DNA of 20,604 nucleotides from Leucobacter sp. UBA1945 (GTDB lineage Bacteria; Actinomycetota; Actinomycetes; Actinomycetales; Microbacteriaceae). Positions within the stretch are counted from its first letter, which is position 1. Every line of letters starts with the position of its first letter. Made by a program: the position numbers and the translations under genes. The DNA lies in contig DDEV01000070.1 of NCBI GenBank assembly GCA_002336855.1, positions 34,258-54,861 on the forward strand. The letters are read 5' to 3'. The notes beneath the pieces were generated by a model. It made no database searches. It was not told the origin of the DNA and was given only the letters and a program-made list of their open reading frames with translations. This document shows, piece by piece, positions 14,197 to 20,604 of the stretch.

Positions 14197-16002
14197 GTGA
14201 TCGAGTCTGACCCAGCCCTGCACCTGCCGGGCACGAGTGCAGCCGAACACCTCCCTCCCGCGTACCCTGATCGCGCCGCCCGCGGTACGGCAGGTACCCT
14301 GCGCGCTTGGCAGGAAGAAGCGATCGGGCGCTACCTCGAGAAGCAGCCTCGCGACTTTCTCGTGTCCGCGACGCCGGGCGCGGGCAAAACGACGTTTGCG
14401 CTGAGGCTTGCCGCGATCCTGCGCGCCAACCATACGGTCACTCAGATTGTTGTGGTCGCGCCGACCGAGCACTTGAAGACCCAGTGGGCCGATGCCGCGG
14501 CGCGTGGCGGCATTCACCTGAACCCTCGCTACTCGAACAGCGATGGCACGGCCTATGGCCGGCGTTTTCACGGTGTGGTGGTGACTTATGCGCAGGTCGC
14601 GATGAAGCCCGTGCAGCATCGCCTCTTGACCGAGCGTGAAGATACGCTCGTCATTCTCGACGAGGTGCATCACGGTGGCGACGCACTCAGCTGGGGCGAC
14701 GCCATTCGCGAGGCCTACGGCACCGCGAAACGTAGACTCTCGCTCACTGGCACCCCGTTCCGTTCAGATGACGCGCCCATCCCGTTCGTCGACTACGTGC
14801 TGCAGCCAGATGGCAGCAAGGTTTCGGCAACCGATTACGGATACGGATACGACCGTGCGCTCGAAGACGGCGTCGTGCGGCCGGTCATCTTCATGGTCTA
14901 TGCGGGCGAGATGCGTTGGCAGACGTCTGCGGGCGAAGAGATGCAGGCGCGCCTTGGCGAGGGCAACACCAAAGACATCACCGCGCAGGCCTGGCGCACC
15001 GCGTTAGACCCGGCAGGCCAGTGGATTTCAAAGGTGCTGCGCGCAGCTGATAGGCGACTCTCGGAAGTGCGCGTGAATATTCCAGACGCCGGCGCGCTCG
15101 TGATCGCGACCGACCACGCGGCTGCGAAGGCGTACGCCGCCCAGCTCGAAGAGATCACCGGGGAGCGCGTCGCGCTGATCCTGTCAGACGACGCCGGGTC
15201 GAGCGAAAGGATCGACGAGTACTCGAGGGGCGACAGCCGCTGGATGGTGGCCGTTCGCATGGTGTCAGAGGGCGTCGACGTGCCCCGACTCGCGGTCGGA
15301 GTCTACGCGACCAGCTCGTCGACTCCGCTCTTCTTCGCCCAGGCGATCGGGCGCTTCGTGCGCCTGCGACGTAAGGGCGAGGTTGCCTCGGTGTTCATTC
15401 CGAACGTGCCGACCCTCATGCAGCTCGCAGCCGAGCTCGAGAAGCAGCGCGGCCACGTGCTCGAGGGCCCGAAGAGCGCCGAAGAGATGTGGGACGCCGA
15501 GGCCGCGATCATGGCCGAGGCCGAGCGCGAGGATCGCGCCTCGGAGGAACTCACGGGGGAGTTCAAGTACGAGGCGCTTGCCTCGGACGCCCACTTCGAC
15601 CGGGCGCTCTTCGACGGTGCCGAGTTCGGCGGTTATGCCGAGGTCGAGAGCGAAGAAGAACTCGACTTTCTCGGGCTGCCCGGCCTGCTCGAACCGCACG
15701 AGGTCAAAACGCTCCTGCTGCAACGGCAGGCGAGGCAAGCGAAGCGTTCAGCCGCCAAGCAAGGCATTCTCGAGCACGCCCCCGAGAAGTCAGAGGCGCC
15801 GCAGGCGCTGCACCGCACACTAGGCGAGCAGCGCAAACTGCTGAACAGCCTCGTAGGCATGTACTCGCGCGTCAGCGGCGACCCGCACGCCTCCATTCAC
15901 ACCGAATTGCGGCGCGTCTGCGGCGGCCCCGCCGTAGCGCAAGCGAGCGTGACTCAGCTGCAGCAGCGCATCGAGTTACTGCGTCGACGCCTCGGCAGCT
16001 GA
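14197..16002 (+). CDS. DEAD/DEAH-box helicase (ResIII-type SF2)
   Basis: 601 residues. The N-terminal domain has LRAWQEEAIGRYL (Q-like motif), Walker A SATPGAGKT at 57-65, ILDEVHHGGD with DEVH at 155-158, and LTGTPFRSD (motif III). The C-terminal helicase domain has ALVIATDHAAAK, MVAVRMVSEGVDVPRLAVGVYAT (motif V) and QAIGRFVRLRRKGE (motif VI, arginine finger). The last 170 residues are charged, with a helical end (LLQRQARQAKRSA). It is an ATP-dependent DNA or RNA translocase of the ResIII group. No methylase or nuclease gene lies next to it, so it is not part of a visible restriction system. Start GTG 14197 suits the upstream TAGTCT. Confidence 0.92.
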   Translation: MIESDPALHLPGTSAAEHLPPAYPDRAARGTAGTLRAWQEEAIGRYLEKQPRDFLVSATPGAGKTTFALRLAAILRANHTVTQIVVVAPTEHLKTQWADAAARGGIHLNPRYSNSDGTAYGRRFHGVVVTYAQVAMKPVQHRLLTEREDTLVILDEVHHGGDALSWGDAIREAYGTAKRRLSLTGTPFRSDDAPIPFVDYVLQPDGSKVSATDYGYGYDRALEDGVVRPVIFMVYAGEMRWQTSAGEEMQARLGEGNTKDITAQAWRTALDPAGQWISKVLRAADRRLSEVRVNIPDAGALVIATDHAAAKAYAAQLEEITGERVALILSDDAGSSERIDEYSRGDSRWMVAVRMVSEGVDVPRLAVGVYATSSSTPLFFAQAIGRFVRLRRKGEVASVFIPNVPTLMQLAAELEKQRGHVLEGPKSAEEMWDAEAAIMAEAEREDRASEELTGEFKYEALASDAHFDRALFDGAEFGGYAEVESEEELDFLGLPGLLEPHEVKTLLLQRQARQAKRSAAKQGILEHAPEKSEAPQALHRTLGEQRKLLNSLVGMYSRVSGDPHASIHTELRRVCGGPAVAQASVTQLQQRIELLRRRLGS

Positions 16003-16026
16003 CGCTTCTCGCCTGTTCGGCGGGTC

Positions 16027-16032
16027 TAGGCT
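16027..16032 (+). promoter_or_regulatory. Possible -10 box for the YbaK-type gene
   Basis: TAGGCT is followed by GTCAGC and the ATG at 16039, with no Shine-Dalgarno, as at the PAP2 gene. A leaderless start is likely. No strong -35 is seen. Confidence 0.4.
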
Positions 16033-16038
16033 GTCAGC

Positions 16039-16536
16039 ATGGCGAAGAAGCACTCCGGCGCGCAGGGTTCGACACCGGCAACCGTCGCCCTTGCGAAGCT
16101 AGGTATCGACTTCGAGGCGAGAAACTACCAGCACGACCCCTCCGTGACTGACTTCGGCCGCGAGGCTGCCGACGCGCTTGGCGTGCCCGCCGAGCGCGTG
16201 TTCAAGACGCTGCTCGCAGACGCCGACGGCTCTCTCGTGGTCGGCATCGTGCCAGTGGCGGGAAAGCTCGATCTGAAGGCGCTCGCCGCCGCCGTCGGGG
16301 CACGAAAAGCGGCGATGGCCGATCCCACGCTTGCGGAGCGAAAAACCGGCTACGTCATCGGCGGGATCAGCCCCATCGGACAGCGCACGAGGCTTCGCAC
16401 CGTGCTCGATGAGTCGGCGCTCAGCTACGAGACCGTGCTCGTCTCCGGGGGTCGACGCGGATTCGATATCGAACTCGCCCCAGCAGGCCTTCTGCGGGCC
16501 ACTGAGGGATCTACGGCGGCCATCGCCCGCAACTGA
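16039..16536 (+). CDS. ybaK: Cys-tRNA(Pro) deacylase, YbaK/EbsC type
   Basis: 165 residues, usual length. YbaK removes cysteine wrongly loaded on tRNA-Pro by prolyl-tRNA synthetase. The fold signatures are TPATVALAKLGIDFEARNY, RVFKTLLA with Lys56 (the residue that aligns with the catalytic lysine of the family) and KLDLKALAAAVGARKAAM. GGISPIGQRTRLRTVLDE is the GGxSPxGxK-like loop. The C terminus holds VSGGRRGFDIELAPAGLL. The gene ends 14 bases before the convergent DJ-1/PfpI gene. Confidence 0.95.
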   Translation: MAKKHSGAQGSTPATVALAKLGIDFEARNYQHDPSVTDFGREAADALGVPAERVFKTLLADADGSLVVGIVPVAGKLDLKALAAAVGARKAAMADPTLAERKTGYVIGGISPIGQRTRLRTVLDESALSYETVLVSGGRRGFDIELAPAGLLRATEGSTAAIARN

Positions 16537-16550
16537 TCGCAAGTGACTGC

Positions 16551-17099
16551 TCAGGCGGTCTGGCCCCGGTGCCTACCCTCAGCGATCTCTTCGACGAGCT
16601 TCGCGTTGAACGCGGGCAGGTCGGCGGGTGTGCGGCTTGTGACGAGCCCCTGATCGACCACGACCTCCTCATCAACCCACGTCGCGCCTGCGTTGCGCAG
16701 ATCTGTCTTGAGACTCGGATACGAGGTCACCTTACGGCCGCGCAGCACATCTGCGTCGGCGAGGATCCAACCACCGTGACAGATCGCGGCGACCGGCTTG
16801 TGCTGGTCGAAGAATGATCGAACGAGCGCTACCGCATGCTCGTCGAGGCGCAAAGTGTCGCCATTGTGCACCCCTCCAGGCAAGATCAGGGCGTCATAAT
16901 CTTCGGCGCTGGCCCCAGCGGTATCGCGGCTTACGATCATCTCGTAGCCGTGCTCGCCGCGAATCGTGCCGGTGTGCGTCGAGACCACTTCTACCTCGGC
17001 GCCATGCTCTCGAACCGCGCGCAGCGGCTCGGTAAGTTCTGAATCCTCGAAGCCGTTGGTCGCGACGATCGCCACTCGTTTCTCAGAAAGTTTCGACAT
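16551..17099 (-). CDS. DJ-1/PfpI-family protein (deglycase/peptidase-like)
   Basis: 182 residues from ATG 17099, which has GGAG about 8 bases upstream; the ATG at 17150 lacks one. KRVAIVATNGFEDSELTEPL is the family N terminus with Glu18. The nucleophile elbow AICHGGW holds Cys107 followed by His, and LILPGGVHNGD is the usual loop. The family includes the bacterial general stress protein 18 and YhbO-like deglycases, which repair glycated proteins and nucleic acids. It would help against carbonyl stress, but a peptidase role is not excluded. It is divergent from the DUF1345 gene. Confidence 0.92.
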   Translation of the reverse strand: MSKLSEKRVAIVATNGFEDSELTEPLRAVREHGAEVEVVSTHTGTIRGEHGYEMIVSRDTAGASAEDYDALILPGGVHNGDTLRLDEHAVALVRSFFDQHKPVAAICHGGWILADADVLRGRKVTSYPSLKTDLRNAGATWVDEEVVVDQGLVTSRTPADLPAFNAKLVEEIAEGRHRGQTA

Positions 17100-17153
17100 G
17101 TGATGCTCCTTGCCTGTGCCTTTTCTCTTCACCAGCCAAGCGCGAATCATTCA

Positions 17154-17181
17154 CCTGCGGCACCCCGTTGCGTGCCGCAGG
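17154..17181. repeat. 10-base inverted repeat between divergent genes
   Basis: CCTGCGGCAC (17154-17163) and GTGCCGCAGG (17172-17181) are perfect arms around the 8-base loop CCCGTTGC. It is near the middle of the 134-base gap between the DJ-1/PfpI and DUF1345 genes. It lies upstream of both, so an operator is more likely than a terminator. Confidence 0.6.
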
Positions 17182-17219
17182 GATCCCAGCTAAAGTCTGG
17201 GCTGCTCGGCGGCGGCAGG

Positions 17220-17225
17220 TAGACT
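17220..17225 (+). promoter_or_regulatory. Probable -10 box for the DUF1345 gene
   Basis: TAGACT is followed by 8 bases and the ATG at 17234. There is no Shine-Dalgarno in that gap, so the message would be leaderless. Confidence 0.5.
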
Positions 17226-17233
17226 CGCCACAA

Positions 17234-17959
17234 ATGAGTAGACTCCGGGTACATAGAGCATTCGCACTTCGCTACGACGACGGGTTTCGTGGCTTAGTTT
17301 CTCTTCTCGGATCGGCGCCGCCGATCGTCGCGGCGATCCTTTTCATGCAATTCAACGATCAGCGTTTCTTCACGAACGCGGTGCTCATCTTCGCGGCGCT
17401 TTGCGCATCGTTCACGCTGTTCTTCGTGATTTACATGATCTGGACCCATCGTGTCTTTGCTCGCGGCGACCGGGCAGAGCTGATGCAGATCGCAAGGCTT
17501 CAGCACCGCCAGGGGGCAAGCGGGATCTCGCGCGCCATCGGCATGAAGACCGCCGAAGACTGGGCAATGTCGGCCGCGCTGACTGCACTCATGGTCTCGG
17601 GGGCTGCCGCGATTCTGGGCGCGCGTGAGGGGGGTTTCTGGTTGCCTCTGCTCGTGCTGTTCACCGTGGCAATGGCCTGGGCTACAGTCGCATATGCGTT
17701 TGCACTGCGCTACTTTCGACTGCATGCCGCGGGTGAGACGATCGACTTCGATATCGCAGAGGAGCCCATCTTCGTCGATTTTCTCTCGATGGCCATCATG
17801 GTCTCGGCAGTCGCGGCGACGTCGGCTGGCACGCCCCGCACCCGGCCCGGCCTCACGACGATGCGCACGCAAACGTACATCTCGTTCGCATTCAACGCCA
17901 TCGTGGTCGCTATGGCGGTATCGCTCATCACCAGCCTCATTGTTGCGGCAGGGGAGTAG
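17234..17959 (+). CDS. DUF1345 family membrane protein
   Basis: 241 residues with about five to six membrane segments. The family is widespread in actinobacteria and proteobacteria but has no known function. The order fits DUF1345: VHRAFALRYDDGF at the start, a pair of membrane segments, the charged ARLQHRQG linker, then further segments and EEPIFVDFLSMAI with FAFNAIVVAMAVSLITSLIVA at the end. The start ATG 17234 follows TAGACT; in-frame sequence continues upstream to 17168 but reads as non-coding. It ends 46 bases before the next gene, which has its own TAGACT promoter. Confidence 0.87.
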   Translation: MSRLRVHRAFALRYDDGFRGLVSLLGSAPPIVAAILFMQFNDQRFFTNAVLIFAALCASFTLFFVIYMIWTHRVFARGDRAELMQIARLQHRQGASGISRAIGMKTAEDWAMSAALTALMVSGAAAILGAREGGFWLPLLVLFTVAMAWATVAYAFALRYFRLHAAGETIDFDIAEEPIFVDFLSMAIMVSAVAATSAGTPRTRPGLTTMRTQTYISFAFNAIVVAMAVSLITSLIVAAGE

Positions 17960-17970
17960 GGCGTAACGGT

Positions 17971-17976
17971 TAGACT
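17971..17976 (+). promoter_or_regulatory. Probable -10 box for the small membrane protein gene
   Basis: TAGACT lies 29 bases upstream of the ATG at 18006. Unlike the leaderless cases, the gap holds a strong Shine-Dalgarno GAGGAGG (17994-18000). The spacing to any -35 is not convincing. Confidence 0.4.
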
Positions 17977-18005
17977 GCCCCTATCGAAGCTACGAGGAGG
18001 TAGCC

Positions 18006-18251
18006 ATGCAGCTTCTGAAGGAACAGCTTGCGGCCACCGGAGGCGAGAGCCTCTCGACGGTGTGGTGGGTCGGAGCGGGCCTGCTTGTGGTTGGTGTAGC
18101 GATTGCTGTCATTGCGATGCTGAGAAAGCGAAACGGCTCAAACGCTGACACGGCAGCGTTTGAGCACGATTCGACAGATTCTCCGGGGAGCTCACTCGAG
18201 GGGCAGGTCGTTCCGCCCGCGTCGGGTCATCATGAAGATGAGCCCAAGTAG
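18006..18251 (+). CDS. Small single-pass membrane protein, unknown function
   Basis: 81 residues. GAGGAGG 5 bases before the ATG is the strongest Shine-Dalgarno in the window. One membrane segment runs over about residues 20-39 (VWWVGAGLLVVGVAIAVIAM), then a basic LRKRNG and a hydrophilic acidic tail ending in HHEDEPK, so the N terminus is probably outside and the tail in the cytoplasm. The last 60 bases overlap the convergent DUF6458-like gene, and a hairpin that reads as its terminator lies inside this coding region. The function is not known to me. Confidence 0.75.
   Translation: MQLLKEQLAATGGESLSTVWWVGAGLLVVGVAIAVIAMLRKRNGSNADTAAFEHDSTDSPGSSLEGQVVPPASGHHEDEPK
18136..18165 (-). terminator. 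Minus-strand terminator inside the plus-strand gene
   Basis: GCTCAAACGCTG and CAGCGTTTGAGC, 12-base perfect arms with a 6-base loop. Read on the minus strand it starts 27 bases after the DUF6458-like stop and is followed by CGTTTCGCTTTCT, a T-rich tail. On the plus strand no T tract follows, and those bases code for part of the acidic tail. Confidence 0.65.
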
Positions 18252-18383
18252 CACGACCACGCCCCCGGCGATCATCAAGATGTAGCCGATGAGGTCGAGG
18301 TTGACGTACTCAACGTCGACGTTGACGGCGAAGACAAGGATCGCGCCGATAACGAGCAAAACAATTCCGGTACCTATGGTCAT
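18192..18383 (-). CDS. DUF6458-like small membrane protein
   Basis: 63 residues with two membrane segments (about 3-21, IGTGIVLLVIGAILVFAV; and 30-50, IGYILMIAGGVVVLLGLIF) joined by NVDVEYVNLDL, and a basic tail MMTRRGRNDLPLE. This two-helix form matches small actinobacterial proteins of the DUF6458 type, for which no function is known. The ATG has a near-perfect Shine-Dalgarno AAAGGAGG 6 bases upstream. Its end overlaps the plus-strand small protein gene by 60 bases. tspO lies upstream on the same strand, 91 bases away. Confidence 0.85.
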   Translation of the reverse strand: MTIGTGIVLLVIGAILVFAVNVDVEYVNLDLIGYILMIAGGVVVLLGLIFMMTRRGRNDLPLE

Positions 18384-18474
18384 GATTGGCCTCCTTTGGT
18401 CGTCTCATTGTGGCGGGAGCGATCGGTGAGTCGAAACCCGTTGACTCGTGGCGGTCCGGACGCTATAAGCAGCC

Positions 18475-19017
18475 TCAGTTCAGCAGCGGAATGGCGAGGT
18501 TGAGGGACGCGGCGAAGAGCAGCCAGGCAAGGTAGGGAACCATCAGAAATGCGGCGATCCTTGACCACGCAACCGCGCCGAGCCCGAACCAGATGACCGT
18601 GATGATCAGCGTCAGAATGATGACGAACGCCGCCCACCAGGCAGCTGGGCCCGCAACCGGGTAGCCGGCGAAAAATACCGGCGTCCAGAGCCCGTTGAGC
18701 ACGAGCTGAGCGGCGTAGAGTGCGAGCAGGCCCGTTGCGGCATTCTTTCTCTGGGCTCGAAACCCTGCACGCCACACCAGCCAGCCTGAGAGGGCGATGA
18801 TCAGGTACAGCACGGACCACACTGGCCCGAACACCCAATTTGGCGGGCTCCACGGGGCCTTCTGCGCTCCCGCGTACCATCCGTCGACCTCCGAAAAGGT
18901 AGCGGCGGATCCACCGATTGCGATGAGGGCGACAGCAGCGAGCAGCAGAACCGCAATCGCGAGTTTTCTGGCAAGTGACGGGCGTTCAGTGTCTGGCTGC
19001 ACGGTTGCGATCCTCAT
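18475..19017 (-). CDS. tspO: TspO/MBR-family membrane protein
   Basis: 180 residues from ATG 19017; an earlier ATG at 19035 would lie within the putative promoter. Five membrane segments are visible. The family core is clear: GGSAATFSEVDGWYAGAQKAPWSPPNWVFGPVWSVLYLIIALSGW carries the conserved W-x-x-L/P and PVW-x-x-LY motifs. LVLNGLWTPVFFAGYP and LVPYLAWLLFAASLNLAI follow. TspO binds porphyrins or sterol-like ligands in other species; the role here is unknown. TAGCGT ends 8 bases before the ATG, with no strong Shine-Dalgarno. Confidence 0.9.
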   Translation of the reverse strand: MRIATVQPDTERPSLARKLAIAVLLLAAVALIAIGGSAATFSEVDGWYAGAQKAPWSPPNWVFGPVWSVLYLIIALSGWLVWRAGFRAQRKNAATGLLALYAAQLVLNGLWTPVFFAGYPVAGPAAWWAAFVIILTLIITVIWFGLGAVAWSRIAAFLMVPYLAWLLFAASLNLAIPLLN

Positions 19018-19025
19018 GCCTTGAG

Positions 19026-19031
19026 ACGCTA
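19026..19031 (-). promoter_or_regulatory. Possible -10 box for tspO
   Basis: TAGCGT on the minus strand, 8 bases before the ATG at 19017. It fits the leaderless pattern and argues against the start at 19035. Confidence 0.35.
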
Positions 19032-19092
19032 GCAATGGTCAGCCCAGGGCGTGAGGGGGTGTTCGTGCACCGAGAGAGATGATACGAGACTT

Positions 19093-19168
19093 TGGTGGGC
19101 GATACCGGACTCGAACCGATGACCTCTTCCGTGTGAAGGAAGCGCGCTACCAACTGCGCCAATCGCCC
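19093..19168 (-). tRNA. tRNA-Val (anticodon CAC)
   Basis: 73 bases plus an encoded CCA at 19095-19093. The acceptor arms GGGCGAT and ATCGCCC pair perfectly. The anticodon stem is CTTCC / loop TTCACAC / GGAAG, giving CAC. The D arm (GCGC, AGTTGGTA, GCGC) and the T loop TTCGAGT are normal. The discriminator is A. Confidence 0.97.
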
Positions 19169-19274
19169 GCGTGACTCACATATGCTGTGATGCCAACCTC
19201 AACGATGTTACACGATTTCTGAGGTGCAGGTGACCACTCCGCACCGCCACTCACGACACGCCGTGAAACCGTCG

Positions 19275-20300
19275 CTATACCTCGCCGGTAGGCGCCGGCG
19301 CTGGGGGAGCGAGTGCACTGTCGAGCTGCTGCTCGAGTTCATGATTGAGTTCGCTGAGTTCGAGCAGTTCGGTTCGCATCTGCTCATAGCGGTCGATATC
19401 TGCGTTGAGACTGCGCATCTCGGCACCGAGCGCATCCCGTCGTGAGTAGAAATCATCGCGGAGTCGGTAGAACTCATCGGGGTCACTTGAAAACTCGAAC
19501 GCGTCGTTGCGCGCAACGAAAGCAGCCCACTCGCTGTTGAACTGCTCGACAGCGGCATCGTAGGCGGCGCTGCGTGCCTCGACGTCGCTTCGCAGGGACG
19601 CCATCTCGGTTTCGAGCTCCGAGGCACGCTGCTTCAACTGGTTGAAGACCGCGTGATAGTTGTCGAAGTGGTCGAGAATTGCGCCTCGGTCCTTGAACCA
19701 AGTCGCGTAGTGCTGTTCGAGCCACTCGGGAAGTTCTCGTTGTTCGGTGCCGAGCACGGAGTGCAATTCGTTCGCGAATGCAGTCTTCGAAAGTCCGGAA
19801 TAGACCGACATGCGTTCTTTGAGCTCAGGGTTTTCTGGCGCAAGTTCGTCGTACAGTGCGTTGAGCTTGCGCGTCAGCGAGGATCTTTCACCGTCGCCGA
19901 TGCGTGCGAAAGCCGCATGCAGCAGTTCGTGTGCCGCTGTGACCTCGACAATGCCATCGAGGCGCTCATCGGTGATCTGGAAGAGGTGAATACGGCCGCT
20001 GGTGTAGCAGCCAAGAATGTGGCCGTCTTCTGAATGGTCCACGTTTGCGCACTGCTGATTGAAGTTCTGGCTCGCATCGAGCGTGGGGGCCGATGCCCAG
20101 AATATTCGGTGGCCGGCCTCGGTGAGATGCAGGTCGGTCGTCAAGGTTTCGATCTGAGCTGTCGGCTCGAAACGTTGCGCTGCAAAATGGTCGTTGATCT
20201 GCTGCCGGTTGAGATAGGCGAAGACGCCACCGATGAGCAAGGCAGCCAGAAGTAGGCAGGTGAGAACTCGTGAAGTAATTTTCTTCGCCGACGCAGCCAT
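19275..20300 (-). CDS. Membrane-anchored HExxH metallopeptidase-like coiled-coil protein
   Basis: 341 residues, family not recognised. One N-terminal membrane segment (about 11-30) suggests that the rest is outside the cytoplasm. Cys84 and Cys98 could form a disulfide there. VTAAHELLHAAF has HExxH at 124-128, the zinc-binding motif of many peptidases. NELHSVLGTE (177-186) is a candidate for the third ligand (Glu178 or Glu186), as in gluzincins. From about residue 215 the protein is rich in heptad-like Leu, Glu and Arg (QRASELETEMASLRSDVE, and RTELLELSELNHELEQQL), suggesting coiled coils, and it ends with a Pro-rich tail. GGAG is 4 bases before the ATG. Divergently, the tRNA-Gly gene lies 162 bases away. 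No partner gene is in the window. Confidence 0.85.
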   Translation of the reverse strand: MAASAKKITSRVLTCLLLAALLIGGVFAYLNRQQINDHFAAQRFEPTAQIETLTTDLHLTEAGHRIFWASAPTLDASQNFNQQCANVDHSEDGHILGCYTSGRIHLFQITDERLDGIVEVTAAHELLHAAFARIGDGERSSLTRKLNALYDELAPENPELKERMSVYSGLSKTAFANELHSVLGTEQRELPEWLEQHYATWFKDRGAILDHFDNYHAVFNQLKQRASELETEMASLRSDVEARSAAYDAAVEQFNSEWAAFVARNDAFEFSSDPDEFYRLRDDFYSRRDALGAEMRSLNADIDRYEQMRTELLELSELNHELEQQLDSALAPPAPAPTGEV

Positions 20301-20321
20301 GTACTCCAGTATTGGGTGCTT

Positions 20322-20336
20322 CGAGTTGTGAACTCG
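20322..20336. repeat. 15-base palindrome upstream of the metallopeptidase gene
   Basis: CGAGTT and AACTCG flank GTG. It lies 21-36 bases upstream of the ATG at 20300, where an operator or promoter overlap would be expected. No other copy was noticed in the window. Confidence 0.5.
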
Positions 20337-20405
20337 GCCAAACTCACCGGAACGTTACCGAAATGGGTTGTTATTATGCGGAACACGCCGTGATGCAGGC
20401 TCGAT

Positions 20406-20435
20406 TTGCGACGCCTCCCAAAGTTCCCCTATAGT
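20406..20435 (+). promoter_or_regulatory. Promoter of the tRNA-Gly/tRNA-Cys unit
   Basis: TTGCGA (20406-20411), an 18-base spacer, then TATAGT (20430-20435, good match to TATAAT). Transcription would start near 20442, about 21 bases before tRNA-Gly. Confidence 0.65.
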
Positions 20436-20462
20436 CATTCAAGTACACGGCAACGTGAACAT

Positions 20463-20538
20463 GCGGATGTAGCGCAGTTGGTAGCGCATCACCTTGCCAA
20501 GGTGAGGGTCGCGAGTTCGAGTCTCGTCATCCGCTCCA
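20463..20538 (+). tRNA. tRNA-Gly (anticodon GCC)
   Basis: 73 bases plus an encoded CCA. GCGGATG and CATCCGC form the acceptor, with discriminator T. The anticodon arm TCACC / TTGCCAA / GGTGA gives GCC. The T loop is TTCGAGT. Confidence 0.97.
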
Positions 20539-20540
20539 GT

Positions 20541-20559
20541 GGCCCGATTAGTTCGGGCC
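20541..20559 (+). repeat. Hairpin between two tRNA genes
   Basis: GGCCCGA and TCGGGCC pair perfectly around TTAGT. No T tract follows, so it may guide cleavage between the tRNAs or act only as a weak terminator. Confidence 0.5.
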
Positions 20560-20580
20560 GCTTGTGGTGTCAACCACTCC

Positions 20581-20604
20581 GGTGGCGTGGCCGAGAGGCG
20601 AGGC
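20581..20604 (+). tRNA. tRNA-Cys, 5' part
   Basis: The window ends 24 bases into a tRNA. The start GGTGGCGTGGCC followed by GAGAGGCGAGGC matches the 5' half of actinobacterial tRNA-Cys, which often follows tRNA-Gly. The anticodon lies outside the window, so the identity rests on this D-arm pattern. Confidence 0.7.

Noticed and set aside
13413..14210. 265-codon plus-strand ORF opposite the SGNH gene
   Set aside because: The SGNH blocks are complete on the minus strand, and the antisense frame would run across the divergent promoter.
14197..16002. Restriction-modification system around the ResIII-like helicase
   Set aside because: Neighbours are an SGNH hydrolase and a tRNA deacylase; no methylase, specificity subunit or nuclease domain is seen.

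Overview
The window looks like ordinary chromosome from a GC-rich actinobacterium, most likely of the family Microbacteriaceae. The pointers are the order proB-proA-nadD-(acidic membrane protein)-rsfS-tRNA-Ala, the GC-rich third codon positions, the GluQ and GerW-type genes, and many starts that look leaderless. The genus cannot be told from the sequence. I see no insertion sequence, phage gene, integrase or CRISPR array.

Layout. 1-4432 (+): 3' end of proB, proA, a small membrane protein, nadD, a long acidic protein with a C-terminal membrane anchor, rsfS, tRNA-Ala(GGC) and a hairpin terminator. This block covers proline synthesis, NAD synthesis and ribosome silencing. 4433-8932: a possible small ORF, a TetR regulator with a palindromic operator over its start, a PAP2 phosphatase, a divergent NAD-dependent epimerase-like gene, and an ArsR-type regulator plus MFS transporter pair with its own palindromic control region. 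8944-12067: pdxY, a crotonase-family gene and a DUF2252 gene. 12102-16536: gluQ, a GerW-like protein, an SGNH hydrolase, a DEVH-box helicase and a YbaK-type deacylase. 16551-19035: a DJ-1/PfpI protein, a DUF1345 membrane protein, two overlapping convergent small membrane proteins and TspO. 19093-20604: tRNA-Val(CAC), a membrane-anchored HExxH protein, tRNA-Gly(GCC) and the start of tRNA-Cys.

The gene ends are very compact. Several convergent pairs overlap by 3 to 60 bases, and same-strand pairs often overlap in ATGA or GTGA. The two regulators, TetR and ArsR-type, probably control themselves; the ArsR-type protein probably also controls the exporter translated from its own message. The other genes are mainly housekeeping or conserved actinobacterial genes of unknown role.

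I found no clear, undescribed multi-gene system. The items most worth a second look are the exported HExxH coiled-coil protein (19275-20300), the Glu-Pro-rich envelope protein between nadD and rsfS, the two palindromic control regions, the recurrent leaderless-promoter pattern, and a minus-strand terminator hairpin lying inside a plus-strand gene at 18136-18165.
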